The notes under the pieces are model-generated. The model was not told where the DNA came from. It did not search any database and was given only the letters and a program-made list of their open reading frames with translations. This document shows, one piece after another, positions 1 through 8,530 of a stretch of DNA of 40,938 nt. Position numbers and translations under genes: made by a program. Position 1 is the first letter of the stretch. Each line of letters begins with the position of its first letter. This stretch comes from Bacteroidota bacterium. GTDB taxonomy: Bacteria; Bacteroidota; Bacteroidia; Bacteroidales; JAAUTT01. The stretch lies in assembly GCA_020048915.1 (NCBI GenBank), contig JAIFLU010000119.1, forward strand, positions 1 to 40,938, given 5' to 3'.

Positions 1-103
1 GAAGACCACCGGTAATTACGGCGAAATCAAATCCAAAAAGATAGCCTCCCATAGCCGAAACCAGGGAAATGCCTATCAAAAATTTCCAGTTGTATTTGCT
101 CAT
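1..103 (-). CDS. Sugar-porter MFS transporter, N-terminal fragment
   Basis: Only the first 34 codons are inside the window; the gene runs off the left edge. The reading begins MSKYNWKFLIGISLVSAMGG and goes on to YLFGFDFAVITGGL. The GGYLFGFD stretch followed by VITGG is the first transmembrane helix signature of the sugar porter branch of the major facilitator superfamily (XylE/GLUT type). It diverges from the AraC-type regulator at 219, which suggests sugar-responsive control of uptake (inference). The substrate cannot be told from this fragment. Confidence 0.8.
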   Translation of the reverse strand, partial: MSKYNWKFLIGISLVSAMGGYLFGFDFAVITGGL

Positions 104-127
104 TAGGTAAAAGGTAAAAATTTAAAG

Positions 128-135
128 CGAAAATA
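128..135 (-). promoter_or_regulatory. Candidate -7 box for the MFS gene
   Basis: On the minus strand this reads TATTTTCG, one base off the Bacteroidota -7 consensus TAnnTTTG, 25 bases upstream of the MFS ATG. No good -33 TTTG was found, so the call rests on the -7 match alone. Confidence 0.35.
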
Positions 136-169
136 TAAATATGAGTCCGATTAGTAAATGGACTAAATA

Positions 170-200
170 TTGATTTATATATACTATTTGATTATTTTCG
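170..200 (+). promoter_or_regulatory. Candidate promoter of the AraC-type regulator
   Basis: A TTG at 170-172 is followed after 20 bases by TATTTTCG at 193-200, close to the Bacteroidota sigma-ABfr pattern (TTTG, 19-21 bases, TAnnTTTG). The ATG of the regulator lies 18 bases beyond the box. Confidence 0.45.
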
Positions 201-218
201 CAATAAAAAGTACTCGTG

Positions 219-1097
219 ATGCGTAAACGTGATGGATTTAATAATCAGCTCGCAATAGTGTTACCTCACCATATTCAAACCGAACTAAAAGAAAACCCAT
301 TAACAAAATTACTATTTATTACAGATGTGGGATATTATCCTGTTGCAAAATTTCACTTTCGTGAAAGGGCAGAGGGCTGTGAACAAAATATTCTTATTTT
401 TTGTACGGAAGGAAATGGTTGGGTTGAAACCAACGGATCGACCAAAAGGATATCAAAAGATACATTTTTAATTATTCCGGCAGGACTTCCTCATAGATAC
501 GGAGCAGACAATTTAAACCCATGGAGTATATACTGGTTTCATTTCTCAGGTTTTCAGGCTTCGAATTTCTGTAACGACAGCCTATTAGTCTCCAATATTA
601 ACAGTATTGAAAATACAAGGAACGACCGTCGCATAAGGTTATTTGAAGAAATATACCAAAACCTTTCGATGGGGTACAGTAAGGAAAATCTTGAGTATGC
701 TTCTATTTGCCTGTGGTATCTGTTAGGATCTTTCAATTATCTTCCACAGTTTGAGCGTATGCGCACCATTCAGCAAACCGACGTGATCGAAAAAAGCATC
801 CTTTATATGCACGTACACCTGAACGAAAATATAAACCTTCAGGACTTAGCCACACATTGCGGCTATTCTTCTTCCCATTTTTCAGCAATATTCCGTAAAA
901 AAACTACACGTTCACCTATCGAATACTTTCTCGACCTAAAAATGCAAAACGCTTGTCAGCAACTCGACTTCACCAATAAAAGAATAAAGGAAATTGCCAC
1001 CAGTCTTGCTTTTAGCGACCAGTTTTATTTCTCCCGATTATTCAAGCGTATCATTGGTGTTTCGCCCATTGACTACCGAAACAAGAAAAAAGGTTGA
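219..1097 (+). CDS. AraC-family transcriptional regulator
   Basis: A 292-residue protein with the usual two-part AraC layout. The N-terminal half (about residues 25-165) is a cupin-like ligand-binding domain, with a typical stretch IIPAGLPHRYGAD near residue 87. The C-terminal 100 residues form the double helix-turn-helix: first HTH in LQDLATHCGYSSSHFSAIFRK, second in IKEIATSLAFSDQFYFSRLF, ending with the family hallmark GVSPIDYR. GTG at 216 precedes ATG at 219 directly; ATG was chosen. It lies divergent from a sugar-porter MFS gene, so a role as sugar-responsive activator of that transporter is the natural inference. AraC proteins with a cupin commonly bind a sugar; the ligand here is unknown. 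Confidence 0.88.
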   Translation: MRKRDGFNNQLAIVLPHHIQTELKENPLTKLLFITDVGYYPVAKFHFRERAEGCEQNILIFCTEGNGWVETNGSTKRISKDTFLIIPAGLPHRYGADNLNPWSIYWFHFSGFQASNFCNDSLLVSNINSIENTRNDRRIRLFEEIYQNLSMGYSKENLEYASICLWYLLGSFNYLPQFERMRTIQQTDVIEKSILYMHVHLNENINLQDLATHCGYSSSHFSAIFRKKTTRSPIEYFLDLKMQNACQQLDFTNKRIKEIATSLAFSDQFYFSRLFKRIIGVSPIDYRNKKKG

Positions 1098-1202
1098 AAC
1101 GTTATGCCTTTATAAAACCATACTTATATAATCTATATAGCATATTTGATCTGAAGCTGCCAGCTATTATACATGTATTATTGATCATATACACTAATAA
1201 AC

Positions 1203-1228
1203 TACCTCGCAGCAGAGCTGACGAGGTA
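1203..1228. repeat. Right-end hairpin of the IS200/IS605 element
   Basis: TACCTCG pairs with CGAGGTA and CAGC pairs with GCTG around loop AGA, with an unpaired A at 1221. The tnpA stop codon (1229-1231) directly adjoins the hairpin. Confidence 0.75.
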
Positions 1229-1675
1229 TTAAAACAAAGATAGTTGCTGACTATAAATCTTTCTATATTCTTTCTCACGACCTCGACTTTTTACATATGC
1301 TTGTATAGTAGATTCATCGCCATGTTTACCAACAGTACTTACATAGTAACCTTTAGTCCAAAACTCTCCTCCCCAAAGCTGTTTCTTTACTTCTGGGTGA
1401 AGTCTAAATATTTCTTTTGTAGTTATGCTTTTTACCAGTTAAATAATTTTTGTGGGACTATACGTTGGAACACTTTGTATCAAAAAATGAATATGATCAT
1501 TATCTGTCCCTATCTCGATAAAATAAACCTCATAACGCTCATAAATGCCAAAGCATATTTCTTTCGAACTTATTTTTACGGCTTCAGAGAAAACTACCCG
1601 CCTATATTTTGTAGGACATACAAAATGATACAGCAAAACAGTAACATTATGACTTTTATGTATATACTCACTCAC
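1229..1675 (-). pseudogene. tnpA: IS200/IS605 Y1 transposase TnpA, split by an in-frame stop
   Basis: Read through one internal stop, this is a 148-residue TnpA, the usual IS200/IS605 length. The first 78 residues carry the HUH motif (H61-I-H63 in TDNDHIHFLI) and then meet an in-frame TAA (codon 79, + strand 1439-1441). The same frame continues after it with a normal TnpA second half (LWGGEFWTKGYYVSTVGKHG) and ends YSQQLSLF. The nucleophilic tyrosine falls at position 127 (QAYVKSRG), after the stop, so the truncated product cannot cleave DNA. The glutamine usual four residues after the tyrosine (Q131 in IS608 TnpA) reads Arg, a second probable lesion. No frameshift is present. Inactive copy, unless the stop is suppressed. 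Confidence 0.85.
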
Positions 1676-1992
1676 ATAGTAAAAATATATTTAATTTTCG
1701 AAGCAGAGCTTCGAGGAATTAGACCAAAGGAGATTAAAACAATTAACAGACTAAAAAATAAATTCCAAATCGTTTTTTGTTTTCCATCAATATTCTCCAC
1801 CGTCATGTATAGATCAACCAATGACCAAATCATGCAAACCACATATATGTATTGAAATGGGATGAAAGGAATTACTAAATCTCCAGCTATAAAAAGGAGC
1901 AATATTAAGAAGCCCTTTTTATAATCCTTGAGAAATATTTGTCCTCCTCCCGGTATTATAATTGAAAGAATAAAAGGTAGAAGATTTCTCAT
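1672..1992 (-). CDS. Small membrane protein, 3' end in IS sequence
   Basis: A 106-residue hydrophobic protein not assignable to a named family with certainty. It has about four predicted membrane segments. The N-terminal pattern PGGGQIFLKDYKKGFLILLL recalls TM2-like or DUF-type small membrane proteins, with a glycine-rich turn before a helix. The last 15 or so codons (from about SSASKIKYIFTM) are encoded by the left-end hairpin of the IS200/IS605 element and by the bases just before tnpA, and the frame overlaps tnpA by 4 bp. The natural C-terminus may therefore have been replaced by the insertion (inference). The next gene on this strand, the antiporter, lies 21 bp upstream, so the two may be cotranscribed. 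Confidence 0.55.
   Translation of the reverse strand: MRNLLPFILSIIIPGGGQIFLKDYKKGFLILLLFIAGDLVIPFIPFQYIYVVCMIWSLVDLYMTVENIDGKQKTIWNLFFSLLIVLISFGLIPRSSASKIKYIFTM
1698..1714. repeat. Left-end hairpin of the IS200/IS605 element
   Basis: A perfect 7-bp stem, TCGAAGC and GCTTCGA around loop AGA, upstream of tnpA. It matches the loop and stem tip of the right-end hairpin. Confidence 0.75.
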
Positions 1993-2013
1993 ATCACCCT
2001 ATTGAAAATGTAA

Positions 2014-4035
2014 TTATTCAATTTCAACATCTGCCGATTGCTCAGGGTAAATAATAATATAATTTTGGTTAGAGAAATGACTCGACAATATTTTGGGCAA
2101 CAATACCATTCTGCGATTAAACGAAATAGTCGATGGTCGGGCTGATACGGCAATTACCAAATCTTTGGAAAGGATTTCGGCGGCAATGGACGATATATTG
2201 GGGTAAAACTCAAAAATACGGTATTTAACAGTGTTATAAAAGCGGTCTTTCGCAAAAAAATTGTGAATTGCTTGCTGCGATTGGTTGTTCACTACCAGAA
2301 GAAGCTTAGCACTGGTATTAATAGAGAGCGCTTTAACCGTACCCATTAAATCGCCAAAACCAAGTTCCATTTCAGCATTGGCTGGCAGAAATACATAAAT
2401 ATTGCGGGCTGGAATTAATGGAACAGTTAGTTTGGTTACAATCATCATCTGCTTGCAATTCTCTAACAGGTTTTCAATTATATTCCCAAAGAAATAATTG
2501 GTGGTATTTGATTTCCCGCTCCATCCTAAAATTATTTTATTAATATACAACTCTTTAATAGTTCGGGAAATGCCTGTTGGTATATTGATATCGATTCGCG
2601 TAAGGGGTTTGATATCGGCCTCAGAATATACCGTTTGGCTGGATAATTGATTAAGTATGTCTTTATTATGCAAAAGGGTTTGCTCCAGCCGGTCGTCGTC
2701 GTGAACGATGGAAAGAGGATAAATGGTGGCAAATTTATGTTGCCGGGCAAGCAAAGCAAAATCGACCAGGGTCGTTACCGATTCCGGATTAGAAACAGGC
2801 ACCAGGATGCTTTCGCGGTCTTTTTTCAACACTTCCGGCATTTCAGGTTCCTGAAGTACAATTTTTCGCCCTGCTTTTTCTGTAACAAATGAACTTACAC
2901 TGCATGTTGCCAAAATAAGAAGAATGGTTGCATTAAGAACCGTTTCACTTAAAATCCCCAGATTATACCCCACTAAAATTACAGCAATGGTAGCTGCAGC
3001 ATGAGACGCACTCAACCCAAAAATCAGGTTGCGATCGTTCTTTGAATACTTATAGATAATTTGCGTAAGGTAGGCTGCCAGATATTTACTAATCAGTGCT
3101 ATTATGATCAACGAAACCGCAAATACAATGGTTTCAAGACCAGAGAACAATACCCTGAGATTGATAAGCATGCCTACCCCAATTAAAAAGAACGGAATAA
3201 ACAATGTATTACCAATGAAAGTTATCCGGTTCATTAACGCTGAGTGATTTGGAATTACTTTGTTTAACGCTAATCCTGAAAGGAAAGCTCCTACTATAGG
3301 TTCTATATTGGCAAGTGTTGCGAGCAAAGAGGACAATAACAAAACTACCAGCACAAACAGGTACTGGGCACTGTCTTCGACCTGAACATTTTTAAAAAAC
3401 CAACGGCTGATGCGTGGAACTCCCCATAAGACTAAAAAAACAAATGCTGCCAGTAAAAAGATTTGTTGCACCCAGAATATCCAATCGAGTCTTCCCTGAA
3501 ACGATGCTACTATAATAGTAAGGAGCAAGAGCACCGCGGTGTCGGTAATGATAGTCCCTCCAATAGTTATGACAACCGATTCGCGGCGGGTAATTTTTAG
3601 TTTATTAACAATGGGGTACGACAATAACGTATGTGTCGAAAACATGCTGGCCAGAAGCAATGCGGAGTGAAAAGAATAATTAAATACATTTTTAATGATG
3701 AAATAACCAAGCGATAATGGAATAGCAAAGGTTAATATCCCAAAAACGATACTTTTATAACGACTGCGCTCAAAGCTATGCATGTTAATTTCGAGACCGG
3801 CGAGAAACATGAGGTATAACATCCCTACGGACGAAAGAATTTTTACGCCCAGATTATCCGAAATAATTCCGCTACCATGAGGGCCAATAATCAAACCCGA
3901 TATGATCAAGCCAAATATGGCTGGGACTTTTAATTTTCGCGACAAATAGGGAGTTAGCAAGATAATTACAATGATTACTGCGAAAATTATAATGGGGTTA
4001 GTTATCGGGGTAATATTTGTAATTAGCTCCTTCAA
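2014..4035 (-). CDS. CPA2-type cation:proton antiporter with Usp-like tail
   Basis: A 673-residue inner-membrane protein. Residues 1 to about 390 form a 12-13 helix Na+/H+ exchanger domain of the CPA2 (KefB/NapA) type; typical stretches are the N-terminal KLKVPAIFGLIISGLIIGP and the GAFLSGLALN segment. About residues 405-670 form a soluble tail with two universal-stress-protein-like halves, the first starting at ESILVPVSN. No RCK/TrkA-N domain is seen, unlike KefB/KefC. The start is TTG: an in-frame stop lies five codons upstream and no ATG occurs before the first helix. Role: K+ or Na+ exchange for protons in pH or ion homeostasis; the ion is not predictable. The small membrane protein gene follows after 21 bp. 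Confidence 0.85.
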   Translation of the reverse strand: MKELITNITPITNPIIIFAVIIVIILLTPYLSRKLKVPAIFGLIISGLIIGPHGSGIISDNLGVKILSSVGMLYLMFLAGLEINMHSFERSRYKSIVFGILTFAIPLSLGYFIIKNVFNYSFHSALLLASMFSTHTLLSYPIVNKLKITRRESVVITIGGTIITDTAVLLLLTIIVASFQGRLDWIFWVQQIFLLAAFVFLVLWGVPRISRWFFKNVQVEDSAQYLFVLVVLLLSSLLATLANIEPIVGAFLSGLALNKVIPNHSALMNRITFIGNTLFIPFFLIGVGMLINLRVLFSGLETIVFAVSLIIIALISKYLAAYLTQIIYKYSKNDRNLIFGLSASHAAATIAVILVGYNLGILSETVLNATILLILATCSVSSFVTEKAGRKIVLQEPEMPEVLKKDRESILVPVSNPESVTTLVDFALLARQHKFATIYPLSIVHDDDRLEQTLLHNKDILNQLSSQTVYSEADIKPLTRIDINIPTGISRTIKELYINKIILGWSGKSNTTNYFFGNIIENLLENCKQMMIVTKLTVPLIPARNIYVFLPANAEMELGFGDLMGTVKALSINTSAKLLLVVNNQSQQAIHNFFAKDRFYNTVKYRIFEFYPNISSIAAEILSKDLVIAVSARPSTISFNRRMVLLPKILSSHFSNQNYIIIYPEQSADVEIE

Positions 4036-4204
4036 AATAGCGGTTTAAATAGTAATAGAGGTTAGCAATAAAATCGTAGCTAAAATAAGGAAATATTTTT
4101 TCTAACTTATGTAATTCATAAACTTTGTGATCTCCTCATTTTTCAGGACAATGTATACCATAGTGTAACAGACCAATCCTTTGAAAAAATCGTGGGGTAC
4201 TAAA

Positions 4205-4235
4205 ACAAAAAACCCAGAAGAACCGGGCTTTTATT
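4205..4235 (-). terminator. Rho-independent terminator after the exported protein gene
   Basis: On the minus strand AAAAGCCCGG pairs imperfectly with CTGGGTTTTTT around a TTCTT loop, and the hairpin is followed by a T-rich run. It begins about 9 bases past the stop of the gene at 4244-4822. Confidence 0.65.
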
Positions 4236-4243
4236 TTCTGATA

Positions 4244-4822
4244 TTATTTTTTCGGTTTGGTTTTATCATCCACAACATCGGTACCTTTCTCCAGAGGCTC
4301 GGTTCCATATACTATGGCTTCCAGGTCGTAACCCGGAATATCACCATAAGCGCCTTTTGCTTCTTCTTTTGTAACCAATATCATAGATCCGCCAAGGTTG
4401 GCTGCTTTCTTTTGAAGTTTGATAATGGCGCTTTGCTTGGCTGCTTTTTTGCTCCGGTTGCTGGGCGATGATTTAGCCGTAATAACGCCTCGGTTATAGA
4501 GCCCCTGAACATCTTTTTCGTCGCGCGTTACTAAAATCGACTCCCATTGCCCTTCCTGTATCATAGTAAGAACAGGTTTGTTAAAAACATCTACCCTGCC
4601 GGTGCGATAAATTACTTTTTCAACTTCTTTTCTATCGATCGCGAGCGATTCAGTTTTATCGGGCAAGGAATACATTAATGTTGAAGACGATACATTTTGA
4701 ATTTTACAGGGAATTTTTTTGCCACCCAACCTAACAATAGTATCTACAGGGGTTTTAGCAGCCTGGGCAAATAAAGCACCACTCATCAGGGCAACCATCC
4801 ATACAACCAAACATCTTTTCAT
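4244..4822 (-). CDS. Exported protein of unknown function
   Basis: A 192-residue protein with a clear Sec signal peptide (MKRCLVVWMVALMSGALFAQ, cut likely after AQA). The mature N-terminal part (about 25-90) is beta-rich with alternating charges (IVRLGGKKIPCKIQN). The second half (about 95-175) has the pattern of an alpha/beta fold: a strand ILVTRDEKDVQGLYNRG, a lysine-rich helix KKAAKQSAIIKLQKKAANLG, and strand MILVTKEE. This strand-helix-strand order with a conserved ANLGGSMILV resembles small DUF4156/YdgH-like periplasmic domains, but I cannot assign it. The last 15 residues are charged and disordered. It is monocistronic with its own terminator. Confidence 0.65.
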   Translation of the reverse strand: MKRCLVVWMVALMSGALFAQAAKTPVDTIVRLGGKKIPCKIQNVSSSTLMYSLPDKTESLAIDRKEVEKVIYRTGRVDVFNKPVLTMIQEGQWESILVTRDEKDVQGLYNRGVITAKSSPSNRSKKAAKQSAIIKLQKKAANLGGSMILVTKEEAKGAYGDIPGYDLEAIVYGTEPLEKGTDVVDDKTKPKK

Positions 4823-4970
4823 ATTAAATAGGTATAAATTTAAAAAACGAATAACAAAGTTAAGACATTATATACTTCAAGCAAAATCTGTTTATCAAAA
4901 CGAGTGCCAATAAAATAATCTATTGGAGTTCATTCAGAATATTTGTAAAATTACAATACCGTAAATAACT

Positions 4971-4976
4971 AGGAGG
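4971..4976 (+). promoter_or_regulatory. Full Shine-Dalgarno box AGGAGG
   Basis: A perfect AGGAGG sits 9 bases before the ATG at 4986 and fixes that start. Strong Shine-Dalgarno boxes are uncommon in Bacteroidota, so this is unusual for the window. Confidence 0.7.
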
Positions 4977-4985
4977 CTTTAATAG

Positions 4986-5759
4986 ATGTATCACCGCTCA
5001 AAAGATAAAATACTCTCAAAGATAGGATATTACAACGACCAAAAAGGTATAATGAATCGCTATTTACGGGAAATAACCAATTGGGGGACTCACCTTGAGA
5101 AAACAAAAAAAGCAATTTTAAGCGGCGTTGAAGGAAAACAGCGCAATAAAATGGTCATTTTAGGCAGTGGTTGGTTACTGGATGTTCCTATTGAAGAGCT
5201 TTCGTCGATTTTTAAAGAAGTATGGCTTATTGATGTGTATCATCCACCACAGGTTGTAAAAAAAACATCGCATTGGACCAACATCAAGCTCATCCAAACT
5301 GAGCTGACCGGAATGGCAGAGCAAATTTACAACATCACCAAAGTTTACCGTAAAAGTAAATTTAGAACCCCTGTAGAAGAAATTGTTACCAGACAAGCTA
5401 TTGATTTAACTAGCTATGATTATGTAGTGTCGTGCAATATCTTAGACCAGCTTGATACTATTCTCATTGATTATTTGAAAGAGCAAACGCTATATTCCGC
5501 ACAGGAATTAGAAACTATAAAACGGCTTATTCAGCAGTCTCATCTTGATTCACTGCCAAAGAATAAAACGACGCTCATTTGTGATATTGAAGAGTGGGTA
5601 ATGGATGCAGAGGAAAAGCTAAGTGAAAAAAGGCCACTGGTGCATGTTCCCCTTCCCGGTATCGAGACCATGAATTCCTGGGTTTGGAAATTCGACACGC
5701 AGATGACCTATTACCCGTCTTTTAAGACGTATTTTAAAGTAGCGTCGCTGAATTTTTAG
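4986..5759 (+). CDS. Unrecognised protein with methyltransferase-like Rossmann core
   Basis: A 257-residue soluble protein I do not recognise. Residues 56-85 look like motif I and the second strand of a class I SAM-dependent methyltransferase: strand MVILGSGWLLDVPIEEL (G-x-G) and then VWLIDVYHPP, where the Asp would bind ribose hydroxyls. A third strand is YDYVVSCNILDQL near residue 145, in the place of motif IV. A helical insert lies between. There is no signal peptide or membrane segment. It stands alone between convergent or opposite-strand genes, so context gives no substrate. The methyltransferase call is an inference from fold pattern only. Confidence 0.6.
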   Translation: MYHRSKDKILSKIGYYNDQKGIMNRYLREITNWGTHLEKTKKAILSGVEGKQRNKMVILGSGWLLDVPIEELSSIFKEVWLIDVYHPPQVVKKTSHWTNIKLIQTELTGMAEQIYNITKVYRKSKFRTPVEEIVTRQAIDLTSYDYVVSCNILDQLDTILIDYLKEQTLYSAQELETIKRLIQQSHLDSLPKNKTTLICDIEEWVMDAEEKLSEKRPLVHVPLPGIETMNSWVWKFDTQMTYYPSFKTYFKVASLNF

Positions 5760-5998
5760 CCTTTTTACCTACTTTATGACGTTGCCAATTCTCTTAAAAG
5801 CCCCAACTCCTTAAGGTTAAAATCCTTAATATCAAAACTTTTTAACTATAATTGTCATTAGCCTCCAGTAATGGATTAATTGTCATAGAAATTATAAGAA
5901 ACAATCCACAGAAGATTGTTCTGAATGAACCTGCTTTTTGCAAATCCCCATTAAATCCTTTTCAAATAATTTATGCATCAAAGAATAAAACCCTTATT

Positions 5999-6697
5999 TT
6001 ATAATGAAACCCTAAAAATCCTGGAAAACTGAGAATTAAACTGCGTCTTTATCTCTTTCATATCCATTTCCCTACCTAATTCTTTCTGCATCGATGTTAC
6101 TCCTTTATCCTGAAAACCACAAGGATTGATGTGACTAAAATATTTCAGGTCAGTATTGACATTCAGCGCAAAGCCATGCATGGTAACATACCGGCTGATG
6201 CGAACTCCTATGGCACATATTTTCCTGACTTTGGGCGTGGAAACATCCAGCCAAACTCCAGTAGCACCTTCCAGCCGAGTGGCTGATATATTATACTGAC
6301 CGAGTGTTTGAATTATTACCTCTTCCAATAAATGGACATACTCCTTTACACCAAGTTTGAAGCTTTCCAGATCAATGATGGGGTAACCAACCAATTGCCC
6401 CGGTCCATGATAGGTAATATCTCCTCCCCGGTTTATTTTATAATAGGTAGCATTGATCGATTTTAAAAAACTTTCCTGAATCAATAAATTATTTGCATCG
6501 CCACTTTTACCTAATGTATATACATGTGGGTGCTCACAGAGAATCAGATAGCCAGGAATAATAATTTTCCCATCTGCTTTGTTTTTTTTTTTTGCTTCAA
6601 CAACTCCTTCCAGCAATTCCTCCTGATAATCCCAGGCTTCCTGATAGTTTTTGATACCTAAATCAATATATTCGAGTGTATGCATGATTTTCTCCAT
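5999..6697 (-). CDS. lipB: Octanoyl-[acyl-carrier-protein]:protein transferase LipB
   Basis: LipB moves octanoate from ACP to lipoyl domains, the first step of lipoate assembly in the cytoplasm. The family signature RGGDITYHGPGQLVGYPI is complete (residues 90-107). The catalytic pair is visible: Lys159 in RKICAIGVRI and Cys193 in HINPCG. The 232-residue length is normal. A TTG three codons earlier is less likely; ATG at 6697 was chosen. ATG at 6685 has a GGAG box at good distance and also aligns with usual LipB starts, so the protein may begin there. LipA, the next pathway enzyme, lies 1.8 kb away on the same strand beyond the plus-strand transporter gene. Confidence 0.95.
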   Translation of the reverse strand: MEKIMHTLEYIDLGIKNYQEAWDYQEELLEGVVEAKKKNKADGKIIIPGYLILCEHPHVYTLGKSGDANNLLIQESFLKSINATYYKINRGGDITYHGPGQLVGYPIIDLESFKLGVKEYVHLLEEVIIQTLGQYNISATRLEGATGVWLDVSTPKVRKICAIGVRISRYVTMHGFALNVNTDLKYFSHINPCGFQDKGVTSMQKELGREMDMKEIKTQFNSQFSRIFRVSL

Positions 6698-6805
6698 AAA
6701 TACCAATTACAAATGCGTTCAAAGGTAAAAAGTATGAATCAATATTTGCTTATAAAAGTTCGCAGCTAATCACAAAATATTTTTTCGAAAGCCAATATTT
6801 TCCTG

Positions 6806-6813
6806 TAAATTCG
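6806..6813 (+). promoter_or_regulatory. Candidate -7 box of the AspT-like transporter
   Basis: TAAATTCG followed by C resembles the TAnnTTTG consensus with one change and lies 46 bases before the ATG. No clear -33 element is present. Confidence 0.35.
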
Positions 6814-6859
6814 CGCCACAAAGTTAGTTTGGTTGTAATTATTTATTAGAGAAAAATTT

Positions 6860-8530
6860 ATGGAGTGGATGAATAATCTATTGTTTGGCAATTCTATTGC
6901 CCATACAATATTGATTTACAGCATTGCTATTGCTACAGGGGTAGCACTTGGAAAAGTAAAAATCTTCGGAATATCATTAGGAATTACATTTGTTCTGTTT
7001 ACAGGTATCCTTCTTGGACATCTGGGACTAGATGTGAATCACGAAGTCCTCGAATTTGTAAGGGAGTTCGGACTAATCTTATTTGTATTTACCATTGGGC
7101 TCCAGGTTGGACCTGGCTTTTTCGCTTCGTTTAAAAAGGGGGGCCTTGTTCTTAATTTATGGACTATTGTTATTGTTGCGTTAAATGTTCTTGTAACAAT
7201 TGGCATTATTCTTATCGCTAAAGTTCCTGCCCCAATGGCGGTTGGCATTATGTCGGGAGCTGTTACCAATACCCCTGGGCTTGGAGCTGCCCAACAGGCA
7301 CTGAACCAGATTGTGGAAGCCAGTCCCGGAATGACAATGCCAAACATTGGACTTGGTTATGCTGTTGCATACCCGTTCGGCGTTCTGGGTATTATTACTA
7401 CCTTAATTCTACTTCGCAAAATATTTAAACTCAACCTAAAAGAAGAGAACGCAAAATATTCAAATCCTTTGAAAGCATCAGAAGGTGTTTTGTTACATTT
7501 TAATGTAATAGTCACAAACCCGGCAATATTTGGAAAAACCGTTCGGGATGTTTATAAATTAATTGGGAAGGATGCTATTGTTTCCCGAATAATGCGAAAT
7601 GGAGAAGTCCAGATTGCCCGTTCCGAATCGGTAATTTTAGAAAATGATATTATACTCATAATAGCACCCCGAAACGAACTTGCCGAAATTGCAAAAACGA
7701 TCGGTAAGGAAAGCGAATTGGACATAAAATCGGAAAAAAGTGATTTAACAACCAAGCAAATATTGGTGACAAATAAACGGGTTCTCGGAAAAAAACTTGG
7801 AGATTTGCGCATTGGGAAAGTGTATGGCGTTAAAATTACCCGCATTTACCGCTCCGATATGGAATTCTTAGCCTTACCTGAACTCTACTTGCAGATGGGC
7901 GACAAAATTAATGTGGTTGGAGAAGAAGAAGCGATTGAAAATGCATCCAAATTACTCGGGAATTCAACTAAGAGGTTACGTGAGCCCAACCTTATCCCAA
8001 TTTTTGTGGGCATACTTTTAGGTGTAATTTTGGGAAGCATTCCTTTTGCATTTCCCGGAATTCCGGTACCCGTAAAATTAGGCATGGCTGGTGGGCCGCT
8101 TATTGTTGCTATTCTGCTAAGTCGCTATGGCCATAAAATTAAACTTATTTCTTACACTACCCCCAGTGCCAACTTTTTACTACGCGAAGTAGGGATTGTA
8201 CTGTTCCTTGCAAGTGTTGGTTTAAAAGCTGGTGGACAATTTGTGGAGACACTAATGTCGGGAGATGGATTTATTTGGATGGGATATGGAATACTTATTA
8301 CGCTAATTCCAATTTTGATAGTTGGATGTTTGGCTAAAATATTCTCCAAACGTAATTATTTTGAATTATGCGGATTGTTAGCCGGCAGCTGCACTGATCC
8401 TCCGGCTCTTGCATATGCGAACTCTATTGCAAGCAACAATGCACCGGGCTTAGCTTATGCCACCGTTTATCCTATGGCAATGTTTTTGAGGATTTTGGCT
8501 GCCCAGTTACTTATTTTGTTTTTTGTTTAA
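6860..8530 (+). CDS. AspT/YidE-type transporter with paired TrkA-C domains
   Basis: A 556-residue inner-membrane protein built as two similar membrane halves around a soluble middle. Residues 1-190 hold five to six helices with the repeated motif GLQVGPGFF and, near residue 135, the SGAVTNTPGLGAAQQAL segment of the aspartate:alanine exchanger family. Residues about 205-370 carry two TrkA-C (RCK C-terminal) domains, the second starting near ILVTNKRVLGKKLGDL. Residues 380-556 form the second membrane half, which repeats the pattern as GLKAGGQF and LLAGSCTDPPALAYA. Family members exchange amino acids or other small acids; YidE and YbjL are uncharacterised. Its stop codon overlaps that of lipA on the other strand. 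Confidence 0.88.
   Translation: MEWMNNLLFGNSIAHTILIYSIAIATGVALGKVKIFGISLGITFVLFTGILLGHLGLDVNHEVLEFVREFGLILFVFTIGLQVGPGFFASFKKGGLVLNLWTIVIVALNVLVTIGIILIAKVPAPMAVGIMSGAVTNTPGLGAAQQALNQIVEASPGMTMPNIGLGYAVAYPFGVLGIITTLILLRKIFKLNLKEENAKYSNPLKASEGVLLHFNVIVTNPAIFGKTVRDVYKLIGKDAIVSRIMRNGEVQIARSESVILENDIILIIAPRNELAEIAKTIGKESELDIKSEKSDLTTKQILVTNKRVLGKKLGDLRIGKVYGVKITRIYRSDMEFLALPELYLQMGDKINVVGEEEAIENASKLLGNSTKRLREPNLIPIFVGILLGVILGSIPFAFPGIPVPVKLGMAGGPLIVAILLSRYGHKIKLISYTTPSANFLLREVGIVLFLASVGLKAGGQFVETLMSGDGFIWMGYGILITLIPILIVGCLAKIFSKRNYFELCGLLAGSCTDPPALAYANSIASNNAPGLAYATVYPMAMFLRILAAQLLILFFV

Larger units (their letters stand above)
1203..1714 (-). mobile_element. IS200/IS605-type insertion sequence, degenerate
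   Basis: The element consists of a single Y1-transposase gene flanked by two subterminal hairpins, as in the IS200 group. The hairpin past the tnpA 3' end (1203-1228) has an 11-bp stem, loop AGA and one bulged A at 1221. The hairpin before tnpA (1698-1714) is TCGAAGC-AGA-GCTTCGA. Both loops read AGA on the plus strand with GC at the stem tips, as expected if one TnpA recognises both. The coordinates given run hairpin to hairpin; the real cleavage sites lie a few bases outside. There are no terminal inverted repeats or target duplication, which fits this family. Confidence 0.8.

Noticed and set aside
1244..1855. A 203-codon open frame on the plus strand
   Set aside because: It lies antisense to tnpA and the small membrane protein; composition is that of a shadow frame and tnpA is clearly real on the minus strand.
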